DNA from: CAZUVM01 sp964623885
GTDB lineage: Bacteria; Verrucomicrobiota; Verrucomicrobiia; Limisphaerales; UBA8199
Assembly: GCA_964623885.1 (NCBI GenBank)
Contig: CAZUVM010000148.1
Coordinates: 1-64,000 of the forward strand
DNA length: 64,000 nt
Direction: 5' to 3'
The translations under genes and the position numbers were made by a program. The notes below the pieces were generated by a model. That model saw only the letters and a program-made list of their open reading frames with translations. It had not been told where the DNA came from and ran no database searches. Below, in pieces: positions 44,420 to 52,252 of this stretch (its first letter is position 1; the number at the start of each line of letters is the position of its first letter).

Positions 44420-44875
44420 ATGCCGGAAAAGCAAACGCTGGAACGGGCGCGCCGCGATCGTCGGAAGGGCAAAGCCCCATCAACGCAAGCGGGCGAGTTT
44501 GTGCGCGAGGAGATGCACCACATCCGCGAAGGCAAGCATGGTGCACGGTCTACGAAGCAAGCAATTGCGATTGGCCTATCGAAGGCACGCCGGGCCGGAG
44601 TGAAGCTAAGGCCGCCCGCTAAAGGCCGAACTTCGGAAAAGACCCGTCGCAGCGCTGCCAGTGCCTACCGCAAAGGTCAGAGAGGGCAAAAGACTTCGGC
44701 CAAACGGTCTCAAGCCCGTCTCAAGGCATTGCGACGCGAGGGACATCAAGCGGCTTCTCGGTCGGCGCTGTCGCGCCAGGCCCGGAACGCCGCTCGAAAG
44801 CGAAGCGTTGCCGACCGTAAAGCCGCCGCCCGCCGCGCCGCCCGCACGCGTTCGCAGGAACGATGGGGCCATTAG
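44420..44875 (+). CDS. Highly basic small protein, DUF6496-like
   Basis: 151 residues. The N-terminal part TQAGEFVREEMHHIREGKHG and STKQAIAIGLSKARRAGVKL resembles DUF6496. The rest is rich in Lys, Arg, Ala and Ser with histone-H1-like low complexity (AARKRSVADRKAAARRAART). DNA or RNA binding is suggested by charge alone. It lies directly behind the DUF2934 gene and 21 bases before lgt. Confidence 0.75.
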   Translation: MPEKQTLERARRDRRKGKAPSTQAGEFVREEMHHIREGKHGARSTKQAIAIGLSKARRAGVKLRPPAKGRTSEKTRRSAASAYRKGQRGQKTSAKRSQARLKALRREGHQAASRSALSRQARNAARKRSVADRKAAARRAARTRSQERWGH

Positions 44876-44896
44876 TCTATCCAAGGTTGACCGTCG

Positions 44897-45706
44897 GTGT
44901 CGCCTTCGGCATTCTGGCTGGCGGTGCATCCGGTTGCCCTTCAGTTCGGGCCTTTTACGATTACCTGGTACGGCGTGCTCGCCGCACTGGGTTTTTTAAC
45001 GGGTCTTTGGACCGCCAGCCGGCGCGGATTACGCGTCGGAATCACCGGGGAGAGAATTGTTGATCTCGGGCCTTGGCTGATTGCCGGAGCGCTAGTGGGC
45101 GCACGAACGCTTTTCGTTATTTCCTATTGGCACGAAGAGTTTGCCGGTCATCCCTGGGTGGAAATCTTAAAGGTGTGGCGGGGTGGCCTGGTATTCTACG
45201 GAGGGTTTATCGGCGCTTCGCTCGCGTGCCTGTTTTACACGTTGTGGCATAAGTTGCCCGTGTGGCGGGTTGCCGACGTCCTGGCACCGAGCATCGCACT
45301 GGGTTCCGCGTTCGGACGAGTGGGTTGTTTAATGAATGGCTGCTGTTACGGCCGCGTCTGCAACCTGCCCTGGGCAATCCATTACCCTATGGGACATCTC
45401 ACGTATCCGCACGCCGTGCACCCGACCCAAATCTATGATGCATTGTCGAATCTGTGCCTTTACGTATTCCTGGCCTGGCTCTTTCGGCACAGGCGATTCG
45501 AGGGGCAGGTATTTGCTGCCTACTTAATCGGCTACGCGCTGGCTCGTTCGTTTGTAGAAGTTTTCCGCGGCGATTATCCTCAATACTATCTCGGCGGCTG
45601 GGCGACACCGGCCCAAGTGGTCAGCCTGGGAATCATTGCCGCCGGCATCGCGCTGTTCGCGATTCTTCCGCGAGTCCAGTCTGCCGCAGCCGATAGTAAG
45701 TCATAA
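44897..45706 (+). CDS. lgt: Prolipoprotein diacylglyceryl transferase
   Basis: 269 residues starting with GTG at 44897. Seven membrane segments can be traced. The family signature GRVGCLMNGCCYGR (GRxGNFxNGExYG type) is present, as are HPTQIYDALSNL, YALARSFVEVFRGDYPQ and the N-terminal FGPFTITWYGVLAALGFLTG. It moves a diacylglyceryl group from phosphatidylglycerol to the lipobox Cys in the inner membrane. It is therefore needed for the lipoproteins in this window. miaA follows after 21 bases. Confidence 0.93.
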   Translation: MSPSAFWLAVHPVALQFGPFTITWYGVLAALGFLTGLWTASRRGLRVGITGERIVDLGPWLIAGALVGARTLFVISYWHEEFAGHPWVEILKVWRGGLVFYGGFIGASLACLFYTLWHKLPVWRVADVLAPSIALGSAFGRVGCLMNGCCYGRVCNLPWAIHYPMGHLTYPHAVHPTQIYDALSNLCLYVFLAWLFRHRRFEGQVFAAYLIGYALARSFVEVFRGDYPQYYLGGWATPAQVVSLGIIAAGIALFAILPRVQSAAADSKS

Positions 45707-45727
45707 CCGTACACCCTGGCCTGTAGC

Positions 45728-46666
45728 GTGAACGAACTGAACGGTCAACGCATGCTCTTCCTTGTCGGACCGACCGCCGTCGGCAAATCCGAGATCGCGC
45801 TGTTACTGGCTGAAAAGGTGGGCGGCGAAATCATTTCGGTCGATTCGATGCAGATTTACCGAGGCATGGACATTGGCACGGCCAAACCTTCGCAAGCCGA
45901 GCGTGCCCGCGTGCCGCACCATCTGATCGATATCCGTGAATTAAACGAAACGTTCGACGCGGCACAATTTGCAACGTTGGCCAAACAAGCCATCGATGGA
46001 ATCCAGGCCCGCGGCCGGTTGCCGATTCTCTGCGGCGGGACCGGGCTCTATTTCAAAGCGTTGCTGGACGGACTGGGTGATGCGCCGCAGGCCGATCCCG
46101 AGTTGCGCAGCCAATTGCAAAGGACTCCAATGCTGGATTTGCTGCAGGAGCTTGCCGAACATGACCCGGTTACCTTCGCCCGAATTGACCGGCAAAACCC
46201 ACGCCGTGTAATTCGCGCGGTTGAAGTCATCCGCCTCACCGGCCGGCCATTCTCCGAACAACGCGCCGCGTGGCGCGACTCCTCGCGCTCGGGACCCGCA
46301 GTCCCAGTATTTGGGGTGTCCCGGGCGTCCGGCGACTTGCATCGGCGCATCGAATCCCGTGTGGACGAAATGTTCCGGCGCGACCTGGTAGCGGAAACCC
46401 AGGCACTGCTGGCGCGAGGCCTGGATCGCAATGTCACAGCATCCCAAGCCTTGGGTTACCGGCAGGTGCTGGAACATCTAAGGCAACTGCGCTCGCTCTC
46501 CGACACCATTCAGTTAGTCAAAATCCGCACCCGACAGTTCGCCAAACGCCAGATGACCTGGTTCCGTCGTCAACTCCCAGTCACCTGGATCAACGTCGAG
46601 GAAAATGGTGACCTGACTCTGATTGCCGAGCGCCTCGCTGGCGCCCTTCAGGCCCATGCCGGTTAA
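45728..46666 (+). CDS. miaA: tRNA dimethylallyltransferase
   Basis: 312 residues starting with GTG at 45728. The P-loop GPTAVGKSEIALLLAEKVGG is followed by IISVDSMQIYRGMDIGTAKP (Asp of the catalytic site), VPHHLIDI, LPILCGGTGLYFKALLDGL, NPRRVIRAVEVIRLTGRPFS, ALGYRQVLEHL and the C-terminal KIRTRQFAKRQMTWFRR. It adds dimethylallyl to A37 of tRNAs reading UNN codons. Length and all motifs agree with MiaA. Confidence 0.95.
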   Translation: MNELNGQRMLFLVGPTAVGKSEIALLLAEKVGGEIISVDSMQIYRGMDIGTAKPSQAERARVPHHLIDIRELNETFDAAQFATLAKQAIDGIQARGRLPILCGGTGLYFKALLDGLGDAPQADPELRSQLQRTPMLDLLQELAEHDPVTFARIDRQNPRRVIRAVEVIRLTGRPFSEQRAAWRDSSRSGPAVPVFGVSRASGDLHRRIESRVDEMFRRDLVAETQALLARGLDRNVTASQALGYRQVLEHLRQLRSLSDTIQLVKIRTRQFAKRQMTWFRRQLPVTWINVEENGDLTLIAERLAGALQAHAG

Positions 46667-46678
46667 TCCCAGCCGAGA

Positions 46679-46826
46679 ACCACGAATCAACACAAATTGA
46701 CACGAATTCACCTGAAAAGAATGGAGCGCGCCCTGAAACCTTACGGTCCAGTAAGTCACTCACTTGGTCGCAAGGGAGTTGATTCTGTTGCCTCTGAATT
46801 AGTGTTTATTGGTGTCAATTCGTGGT
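46679..46826. repeat. 148-base element bounded by imperfect inverted repeats (ACCACGAAT type)
   Basis: The left arm at 46679-46704 starts ACCACGAATCAACAC. The reverse complement of 46801-46826 starts ACCACGAATTGACAC. The arms agree at about 18 of 26 positions in a regular five-to-six base rhythm. The element fills the space between the convergent miaA and Mla-lipoprotein genes. Sequences of this style (ACGAATxxACACxAAT) are frequent intergenic repeats in environmental genomes, from general knowledge. Confidence 0.6.
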
Positions 46827-46843
46827 AAGGCAATCGATTCGGA

Positions 46844-47536
46844 TCAATCCCGATGCTCAGGCGTTCGCGCCCGATTTCGCGCCTGCCAATCAGCCATGGT
46901 CTGCTTCACGATTTCATTTAAGCCCTCATTCCATCCCGCCATTACAGCGGCCGCCGTCCTGGTCTTGAGGGCTGTTCTATGCGCATATTGTTTCTCCAGG
47001 AGCACCTGCTGCGGAATATCATTGGAGGCGTTGTAAAAACGGAACGATATCTGCAGAACCGCGGCCGGAGCGGTTGGGTTGCGGAAGTCGCCGTAGAGTT
47101 GCTCGATCTCGGCTTCCAACTGCAGCGAAGGTGTCAATGCGCTGCCAGGCTCGACGACGGCCTGGAAAGCACCGCTCTCTTGCAAATAACCTCGCAGCGC
47201 GGCGTCGACGGCTTCGGAAGGCGCCACCAGAAAATCGGCGTATGGGTCGCGCTCATAGGAGAGCTCTCCGGTTCGGTAGATAAACGACTGTGAATCGAAC
47301 GGCACCGCAACGGTGACCCGACGAATGAGCAGCGTTGGCTGCGGAGAGTGGGATGCCGCGGACGGCGTCCCTGCCGACGGCCTCCCCACCGGCTCGCGAT
47401 TCGATTCCGAGTCTTGGGGGAACGGCAGAGCGGCAAACGCGAAAGATTGTTTCTGCAATGCCGGCCGGGAGAAGCTGCACGCAGAAATGCAGCAGCACAC
47501 AAGAGCCAAGGATACAATCAAAGTATAAGATCTCAT
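46844..47536 (-). CDS. ABC-type transport auxiliary lipoprotein (PqiC/MCE-associated)
   Basis: 230 residues with lipobox ISAC (C20). The domain has FDSQSFIYRTGELSYERDPY, ADFLVAPSEAVDAALRGYLQ, and QLEAEIEQLYGDFRNPTAPA, the pattern of the ABC_trans_aux family whose members sit in the outer membrane as partners of MCE proteins. Its start overlaps the mlaD stop by four bases, so it is the last gene of the Mla operon. Residues 51-63 (GRPSAGTPSAASH) in the linker behind the lipid anchor are encoded by a copy of the GGCGTCCC repeat, an unusual in-frame insertion. Confidence 0.82.
   Translation of the reverse strand: MRSYTLIVSLALVCCCISACSFSRPALQKQSFAFAALPFPQDSESNREPVGRPSAGTPSAASHSPQPTLLIRRVTVAVPFDSQSFIYRTGELSYERDPYADFLVAPSEAVDAALRGYLQESGAFQAVVEPGSALTPSLQLEAEIEQLYGDFRNPTAPAAVLQISFRFYNASNDIPQQVLLEKQYAHRTALKTRTAAAVMAGWNEGLNEIVKQTMADWQARNRARTPEHRD
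47350..47376 (+). repeat. GGCGTCCC hairpin repeat, copy inside the auxiliary lipoprotein gene
   Basis: GGGATGCC and GGCGTCCC are separated by six bases and followed by CTGCCG, closely like the copies at 50819, 62430 and 63577. It lies in frame within coding sequence (residues 51-63 of the lipoprotein). Confidence 0.65.
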
Positions 47537-48531
47537 TTCCCGGTTCCTTCAACGCTTTTGGCGGGCGGCGGCGGGCGGCCGAAAATGGCGCCCGCCGGGT
47601 ACTGCTTGAATTGCCGCGCCGCCTGTTCAAGGTCGGCGGTGGCGCGCCGGGCGTGTTCGAGCGCCTCGTTCAGTGACGCCGAATCGACATTTGCTGCTAA
47701 TCGATCCAGGTGGCCGACTACCTCGCCGAGCCGGTTCACCAGGGTGTCGGTGTGGGCGGCGATTTCCTGCAAGTTCTGATTCTTCGGCGTGGTGCCGACA
47801 AATGCATCCAGTCGGGCGCTGACTCCCCGAAGATCCGTCACCAGCCCGTCGACATTTTGTTCGACTCGTCCAAACTGTTTAATCACGACGTCGGCATTGG
47901 TGCCAATCGCTCCCAGATTCACCTGGTCCAAATGATCGAGCAGCCTTTGCGCGGAACCCAAATCCGCTTCCAGCGTCGTCGCGAGTTGCTGGAAATTGAG
48001 CTGCTTCACATTGCGCATAGTGGTTTCCAATGACGTCAACACTTCGCTCATTTGGCTTGGCGCCGAAGGGATATAGAGGTTTCGCGGTCTCCAGGGAATG
48101 GAAGGCAGGGGATAATCGGCCGGATCATTGACGTAGTCCAGTGCCAGAATCGTAGCGCCGGCGAGCCCTTCGGATTTGACGCGAGCGCGCAAACCTTGCC
48201 GCACTTCTTCCTGAATCGCCTGATCGAGACGCGCGCCGGACGCGACGACGGATACATCTTTATGAATAATAAATTCCACGTAAACGTACCTCGGCTCGGG
48301 TTGGCGATACACATTCCAGGTGAAATTAATCCGACTGACTTCTCCAACCGGCACCCCCCGCAAGGTGACCTGCGCCCCGGTCTTTAGTCCTTCGACATTC
48401 CCGCTGACGTAAGTTTCAGCGACAATCTTGCCCTCAAACAACCGGGACCCTTCGAAAATGAAAATCGCCGCCAGGAACAAACCCGTTCCCACGAGCACAA
48501 ACAAACCAAGTTTGAAATCGCTCGTCTTCAT
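47533..48531 (-). CDS. mlaD: MCE/MlaD-family periplasmic lipid-binding protein
   Basis: 332 residues from the ATG at 48531; a longer open frame to 48717 overlaps mlaF and was rejected. One membrane helix (KLGLFVLVGTGLFLAAIFIF, about 7-27) anchors it in the inner membrane. The MCE domain follows (about 38-120: YVSGNVEGLKTGAQVTLRGV, PVGEVSRINF). The C-terminal half is helical with heptad-like spacing (VLTSLETTMRNVKQLNFQQL, LIKQFGRV-type stretches), like MlaD/PqiB-type proteins that form a channel for phospholipids. It overlaps both neighbours by four bases. Confidence 0.9.
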   Translation of the reverse strand: MKTSDFKLGLFVLVGTGLFLAAIFIFEGSRLFEGKIVAETYVSGNVEGLKTGAQVTLRGVPVGEVSRINFTWNVYRQPEPRYVYVEFIIHKDVSVVASGARLDQAIQEEVRQGLRARVKSEGLAGATILALDYVNDPADYPLPSIPWRPRNLYIPSAPSQMSEVLTSLETTMRNVKQLNFQQLATTLEADLGSAQRLLDHLDQVNLGAIGTNADVVIKQFGRVEQNVDGLVTDLRGVSARLDAFVGTTPKNQNLQEIAAHTDTLVNRLGEVVGHLDRLAANVDSASLNEALEHARRATADLEQAARQFKQYPAGAIFGRPPPPAKSVEGTGK

Positions 48532-49307
48532 GCCGGTTCGGCTTTTCCCCGCGGTAGAGGGCCGTGAAAAAACTGCTGCACCCTGGGATCGGGTGAGTGA
48601 TCGCGCAGCTCGGCGGGCGGGCCGTCGGCGATAATCGTGTGAGTTTCGCCGTCGACCATGAGCACCCGAGAGGCGATGGCAAAAATCGTCGGCAGCTCGT
48701 GTGTCACCATCACGCAAGTAATGGCGAAATCGCGAGCGAGACTCAGAAGCAACCCATCCAGCTCGGCGGCAGTGATGGGATCGAGGCCGACGGTCGGCTC
48801 GTCCAAAAATAGAATGCGCGGATCCAGGGCCATGACGCGGGCAATCGCCGCGCGTTTTTGCATGCCGCCGCTCAGTTCGGCCGGTTGCTTTTGCGCCGCC
48901 TCCGCCAGGCCCACCAGCTTAAGTTTTGAAAGCGCCACCAGTTCGCGCGCGAAGCAGGGCAAGTCGGTGAATTCATCCAGGGGCAATTCAACATTCTCGA
49001 GGACGGACATGGAACCGAACAAAGCCCCGCTTTGATACAGCACGCCGAACGAGCGCAACAATGCGTGGCGTTCCTCGCCTTCAGAGCGCAGCAGGTCTTT
49101 GCCTTCGATGAACACCTCGCCGGCCAGCGGCGGGATGAGCCCAATCAGATGTTTGAGCAACGTGCTTTTGCCGCTGCCCGAACGGCCGATGATCACCAGC
49201 ACCTCGCCGCGACGCACCTGAAACGTAACGTGTTCGAGGATTACCTTGTCGCCATAACCTCCTTTGAGATCGCGCACATCAATAATGATGTCGGCCGCGT
49301 CTTTCAT
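48528..49307 (-). CDS. mlaF: MlaF-like ABC transporter ATP-binding protein
   Basis: 259 residues. Walker A is GRSGSGKSTLLKHLIGLIPP, the signature is LSGGMQKRAAIARVMALDPR, Walker B is ILFLDEPTVGLDPITAAELD, and the H-loop lies in VMVTHELPTIFAIA. These fit the MlaF branch of ABC ATPases driving phospholipid transport between the membranes. It overlaps mlaE and mlaD by four bases on each side, so the three are surely one operon. Confidence 0.93.
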   Translation of the reverse strand: MKDAADIIIDVRDLKGGYGDKVILEHVTFQVRRGEVLVIIGRSGSGKSTLLKHLIGLIPPLAGEVFIEGKDLLRSEGEERHALLRSFGVLYQSGALFGSMSVLENVELPLDEFTDLPCFARELVALSKLKLVGLAEAAQKQPAELSGGMQKRAAIARVMALDPRILFLDEPTVGLDPITAAELDGLLLSLARDFAITCVMVTHELPTIFAIASRVLMVDGETHTIIADGPPAELRDHSPDPRVQQFFHGPLPRGKAEPA

Positions 49308-50455
49308 GGCGAGCTCAGAAGATAATTCGCCGTCGAATAGAGAGTGTTGGAAATGATGATAAGCATGATACTGGCCACGACGCAGCGCTTGGTGGAAACG
49401 CCCACCGCCTCCGGACCTTCGCCAGTCTGCAACCCGCGAAGGCAGCTCACGGCGCCGATGATCAAACCAAAAATGAGGCTCTTCGTGATGCCCACCAAGA
49501 GGTCTCCGAGCGTCAGTTGAGCCAGCATTTCGCTGTAAATCATTCGGGGCGGAAAGCCCATGAGGCGCATGATCATGACTCCGCCAATAATTCCCATCAG
49601 CATCGAGTAAACAGTTACAAGCGGGGTAAGCAACAAGGCGGCCAGCACCCGCTGCACGACCAGAAATCGGATCGGCTCCAACCCCATCGTTTTGAGCGCA
49701 TCCAGTTCCTCATTGACCTTCATCGTGGCCAGTTCCGCCGTCAGCGCCGAGCCGGAGCGGCTGGCCAGCATGATTCCGGTCACGATCGGTCCGGTGTCCC
49801 GGAGCGCCGAAAAGCCGATCATGTCGGCAATCATCCACTGGGCGCCGAAACGCTCGAGTGGACGCACCGATTCCAGCGCCATGACCAGGCCCACAAGCCA
49901 ACTGACCGCGCCGACCAGCGGCAAAGCGTTTGCCCCGGCGCTTTCCATCACCCGCCTGACTTCACCCCACCGCATCCATCGTGGATGCAGCAGCGCGCCC
50001 GGCATGACCCGCAGGACGCTGCCCACAAACGTCACTTGCTCCCGTAAATCGGCCAGCATCCCGCGAGTAAAAGCCCCCACTTCTTCGGGCCAGCTCACGT
50101 GCCGCTGGACCCGGCCCTGGTAAGCGCGGTAATCTTCGCTGCTGAAGGTAGTGAGGAGCCGCTTGGGGCCCTCGGTGAGCCCGGTGATGTTCACGCTGAC
50201 CCCGGGCGACATGCCGCCTTCCTTCAAATAGCGCAACAGGGCAATGCCAATGCCGCCATGAAGTTCCAGTTGGCTGACGTCTACGGCCAGCGTCCTGGCC
50301 CTGAGTCCGTGAAGCCGTTGCTCCAACTCACGCCAGCAGCGGCCGGCGCTTTCCAGGTCGAGGCGGCCGCGCAGCACCAGCCGGGCCGTGCCGTCCGGCT
50401 CCGCGCGAACCTCGGCGTTGACAGTGCTTTCCCTGCTCGGCCCCTCGTCTGCCAT
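49304..50455 (-). CDS. mlaE: MlaE permease with fused N-terminal STAS domain
   Basis: 383 residues. Residues 10-105 form a STAS domain (LVLRGRLDLESAGRCWRELE, LAVDVSQLELHGGIGIALL). Residues 150-380 form the MlaE permease with the family pattern VGAVSWLVGLVMALESVRPL, SRSGSALTAELATMKVNEEL, DALKTMGLEPIRFLVVQRVL and GLQTGEGPEAVGVSTKRCVV. In E. coli the STAS protein MlaB is separate; here it is built in. It lies six bases behind the DUF1328 gene. Confidence 0.92.
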   Translation of the reverse strand: MADEGPSRESTVNAEVRAEPDGTARLVLRGRLDLESAGRCWRELEQRLHGLRARTLAVDVSQLELHGGIGIALLRYLKEGGMSPGVSVNITGLTEGPKRLLTTFSSEDYRAYQGRVQRHVSWPEEVGAFTRGMLADLREQVTFVGSVLRVMPGALLHPRWMRWGEVRRVMESAGANALPLVGAVSWLVGLVMALESVRPLERFGAQWMIADMIGFSALRDTGPIVTGIMLASRSGSALTAELATMKVNEELDALKTMGLEPIRFLVVQRVLAALLLTPLVTVYSMLMGIIGGVMIMRLMGFPPRMIYSEMLAQLTLGDLLVGITKSLIFGLIIGAVSCLRGLQTGEGPEAVGVSTKRCVVASIMLIIISNTLYSTANYLLSSP

Positions 50456-50461
50456 TACCGG

Positions 50462-50635
50462 CTAAAACATCTTTCTGCCGACAAAGATCCCCAAAAGCAG
50501 CAGAATGATGAAAATCGCGATAAACAGGAAAAACAGAAACTTCGCAATATCCGCCGCCGCTCCGGCGATCCCGGCAAATCCCAGGATTGCGGCAATAATT
50601 GCAATCACCAGAAAAATAGCAGCCCATCGTAGCAT
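50462..50635 (-). CDS. DUF1328 small membrane protein
   Basis: 57 residues: MLRWAAIFLVIAIIAAILGF, then AGIAGAAADIAKFLFFLFIA, then two membrane helices end with VGRKMF. It matches the DUF1328 family (E. coli YtjA type) closely. GGGAGG is placed six bases before the ATG. The stop is six bases before the mlaE start, so it is probably the first gene of the Mla operon. Function unknown. The 180 bases upstream hold no gene; a GGCGTCCC repeat copy lies at their far end. Confidence 0.88.
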   Translation of the reverse strand: MLRWAAIFLVIAIIAAILGFAGIAGAAADIAKFLFFLFIAIFIILLLLGIFVGRKMF

Positions 50636-50818
50636 GCGTCCTCCCTTCGTTGGTGCCTATTATCCATTTGGTTTCCCATATAAAAATTAACTGGGATCAT
50701 TCCGCCGAGCGTTGGGGTGTTTTGCCCAAGATCGGTGTGTTTTTCCGACATTTGGAAGCAGCCGCTTACCTGACCGTCATAAGACAGATACGAAAACAAA
50801 GGACTGAAGGAATCTTGT

Positions 50819-50846
50819 GGGACCGCCGGGGACGGCGTCCTACCGA
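50819..50846 (+). repeat. GGCGTCCC hairpin repeat, copy at the end of the kinase-like gene
   Basis: GGGACCGCC and GGCGTCC followed by TACCGATT; one extra C in the left arm relative to the copies at 62430 and 63577. It overlaps the last codons and provides the TAG stop of the minus-strand gene ending at 50840. Confidence 0.7.
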
Positions 50847-52252
50847 TTTTTGATGCGAGAGGCGAGCCAGTCCAGGAGCTGCCGGGTCAATTCGGCGGTG
50901 ACGCGGTACGGTGGGGCGGTAGCGTCGAGGGTTCGACCCTGGGGCAGGGTGGCAACGAGTTGGCGGTAAGCCTGGACCTGACGCTCGGTCTCGGCCGGTG
51001 ACACCTCCCGTTTGCGCGCCTGCAGCACCTCAGCGGGAGCATCGAGGAGGAATACGAGGTCGGGTTGGCGAAGTGTCCGGAATAAGAGACGGATGATCCC
51101 ATTGGGCACGGATAAGCGGTATCGGCGCTGGTCGATGAGAAAATCGTAATAATAGCGGTCGATCAGCACGAGGCCGCCGCGAAACATCGCGGGCCTGAAT
51201 TGCAGGAGGGAGCCAAGCACGTATTCGAGCCAATGCCCCGCCAGATAACACAGTGACGCGAGCCAACCGCGAGGCGGCTGGCCGTGCGGATCAGTATTTG
51301 GCTTTCCGGAGGGTTGGCGCCGTTTTCTAAAGAAGACCACGGGTTTCCAATGGACCTGGAGGCCTTTTCCAGGGGAGAAGCTTGGGCGCAATCGTTCGAT
51401 GAGTTGAGCGCCGACGGTGGATTTTCCGCTGCCGTCGGCGCCAAGAATTACCAGGACCATGCCGCTGGGCCTGAACCAGCGGCGGAAGATTCGAGCGCTG
51501 TCTCGGACAAGCGCCGTGGCTGCCCTGACCGGGCTTCGCGTGAGTGCGCGGAAGATAAGAGCGCGGCGCAGCGGTTTGACGAGGTCGGCCACGCCAGGCC
51601 AGTCTTCAGCGAGCACGCGATCCACCAGGCGGTTGGAGAGGGCGGCGCTAAAGGGCCCGGACAGAACATGCTTGGCCTTCTCCACATCCGATCTGAAGCC
51701 GGCGAGGATTTTGGTTTTGTATTTTTCGGCCACTTCACCGTGCTGAAGCAGTCGGCCGAGCAATGAGATACAGGCCTCGTGCACGGGGTGGGGAATAGCG
51801 AATAATCCGCGGTCAACTCGTTCGGCAATGACGGGGCTGGCGCGCAATACGGTAAACCCGCGCCAGGCGAGCTCGGGGTAGAGATCAATTTGTATTTGCT
51901 GAAGGGTTTGAGGCTCGTAAAAGAACAGTCCAAGCGACGCGAACTCGATGCGATTATGCAAGCGGTAACCGGCGATCTTGGCGGCTTCTATCGAAACCTG
52001 CTCCGCCTCGTTGAGGCGATGCGGCTCGACCAGGACATCGATGTCATTGGAGGTAGCGGTGGGCAAGGTCTCGTAGTTGCGGAGGATGACAAAAGGGATG
52101 TCCGCACGTTTCCATGCTTCAAAGACGCAGGTGAGGAACGGAGCCAGGCCGGCGTCAGCAGTGTGCGGCAAAACGCTGCCTTCACCCGGAGTTACGGGCA
52201 CAGATCCCTGCTGGTTATCGCGTTGGTGGCTCGAACTCAATGGCTCGCCCAT
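50840..52252 (-). CDS. Nucleotidyltransferase-like domain fused to thymidylate-kinase-like P-loop domain
   Basis: 470 residues. Residues 38-130 look like a minimal nucleotidyltransferase (IPFVILRNYETLPTATSNDI, DVLVEPHRL, QIDLYPELAWRG). From residue 265 a kinase domain of the thymidylate-kinase superfamily begins: VLVILGADGSGKSTVGAQLI (P-loop), LVLIDRYYYDFLIDQRRY, LVFLLDAPAEVLQARKRE. The true thymidylate kinase gene is expected elsewhere; fusions of this kind are found in polysaccharide loci and their substrate is unknown. It overlaps the upstream APH-like gene by 16 bases. Its stop codon is supplied by a repeat element. Confidence 0.78.
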   Translation of the reverse strand: MGEPLSSSHQRDNQQGSVPVTPGEGSVLPHTADAGLAPFLTCVFEAWKRADIPFVILRNYETLPTATSNDIDVLVEPHRLNEAEQVSIEAAKIAGYRLHNRIEFASLGLFFYEPQTLQQIQIDLYPELAWRGFTVLRASPVIAERVDRGLFAIPHPVHEACISLLGRLLQHGEVAEKYKTKILAGFRSDVEKAKHVLSGPFSAALSNRLVDRVLAEDWPGVADLVKPLRRALIFRALTRSPVRAATALVRDSARIFRRWFRPSGMVLVILGADGSGKSTVGAQLIERLRPSFSPGKGLQVHWKPVVFFRKRRQPSGKPNTDPHGQPPRGWLASLCYLAGHWLEYVLGSLLQFRPAMFRGGLVLIDRYYYDFLIDQRRYRLSVPNGIIRLLFRTLRQPDLVFLLDAPAEVLQARKREVSPAETERQVQAYRQLVATLPQGRTLDATAPPYRVTAELTRQLLDWLASRIKNR

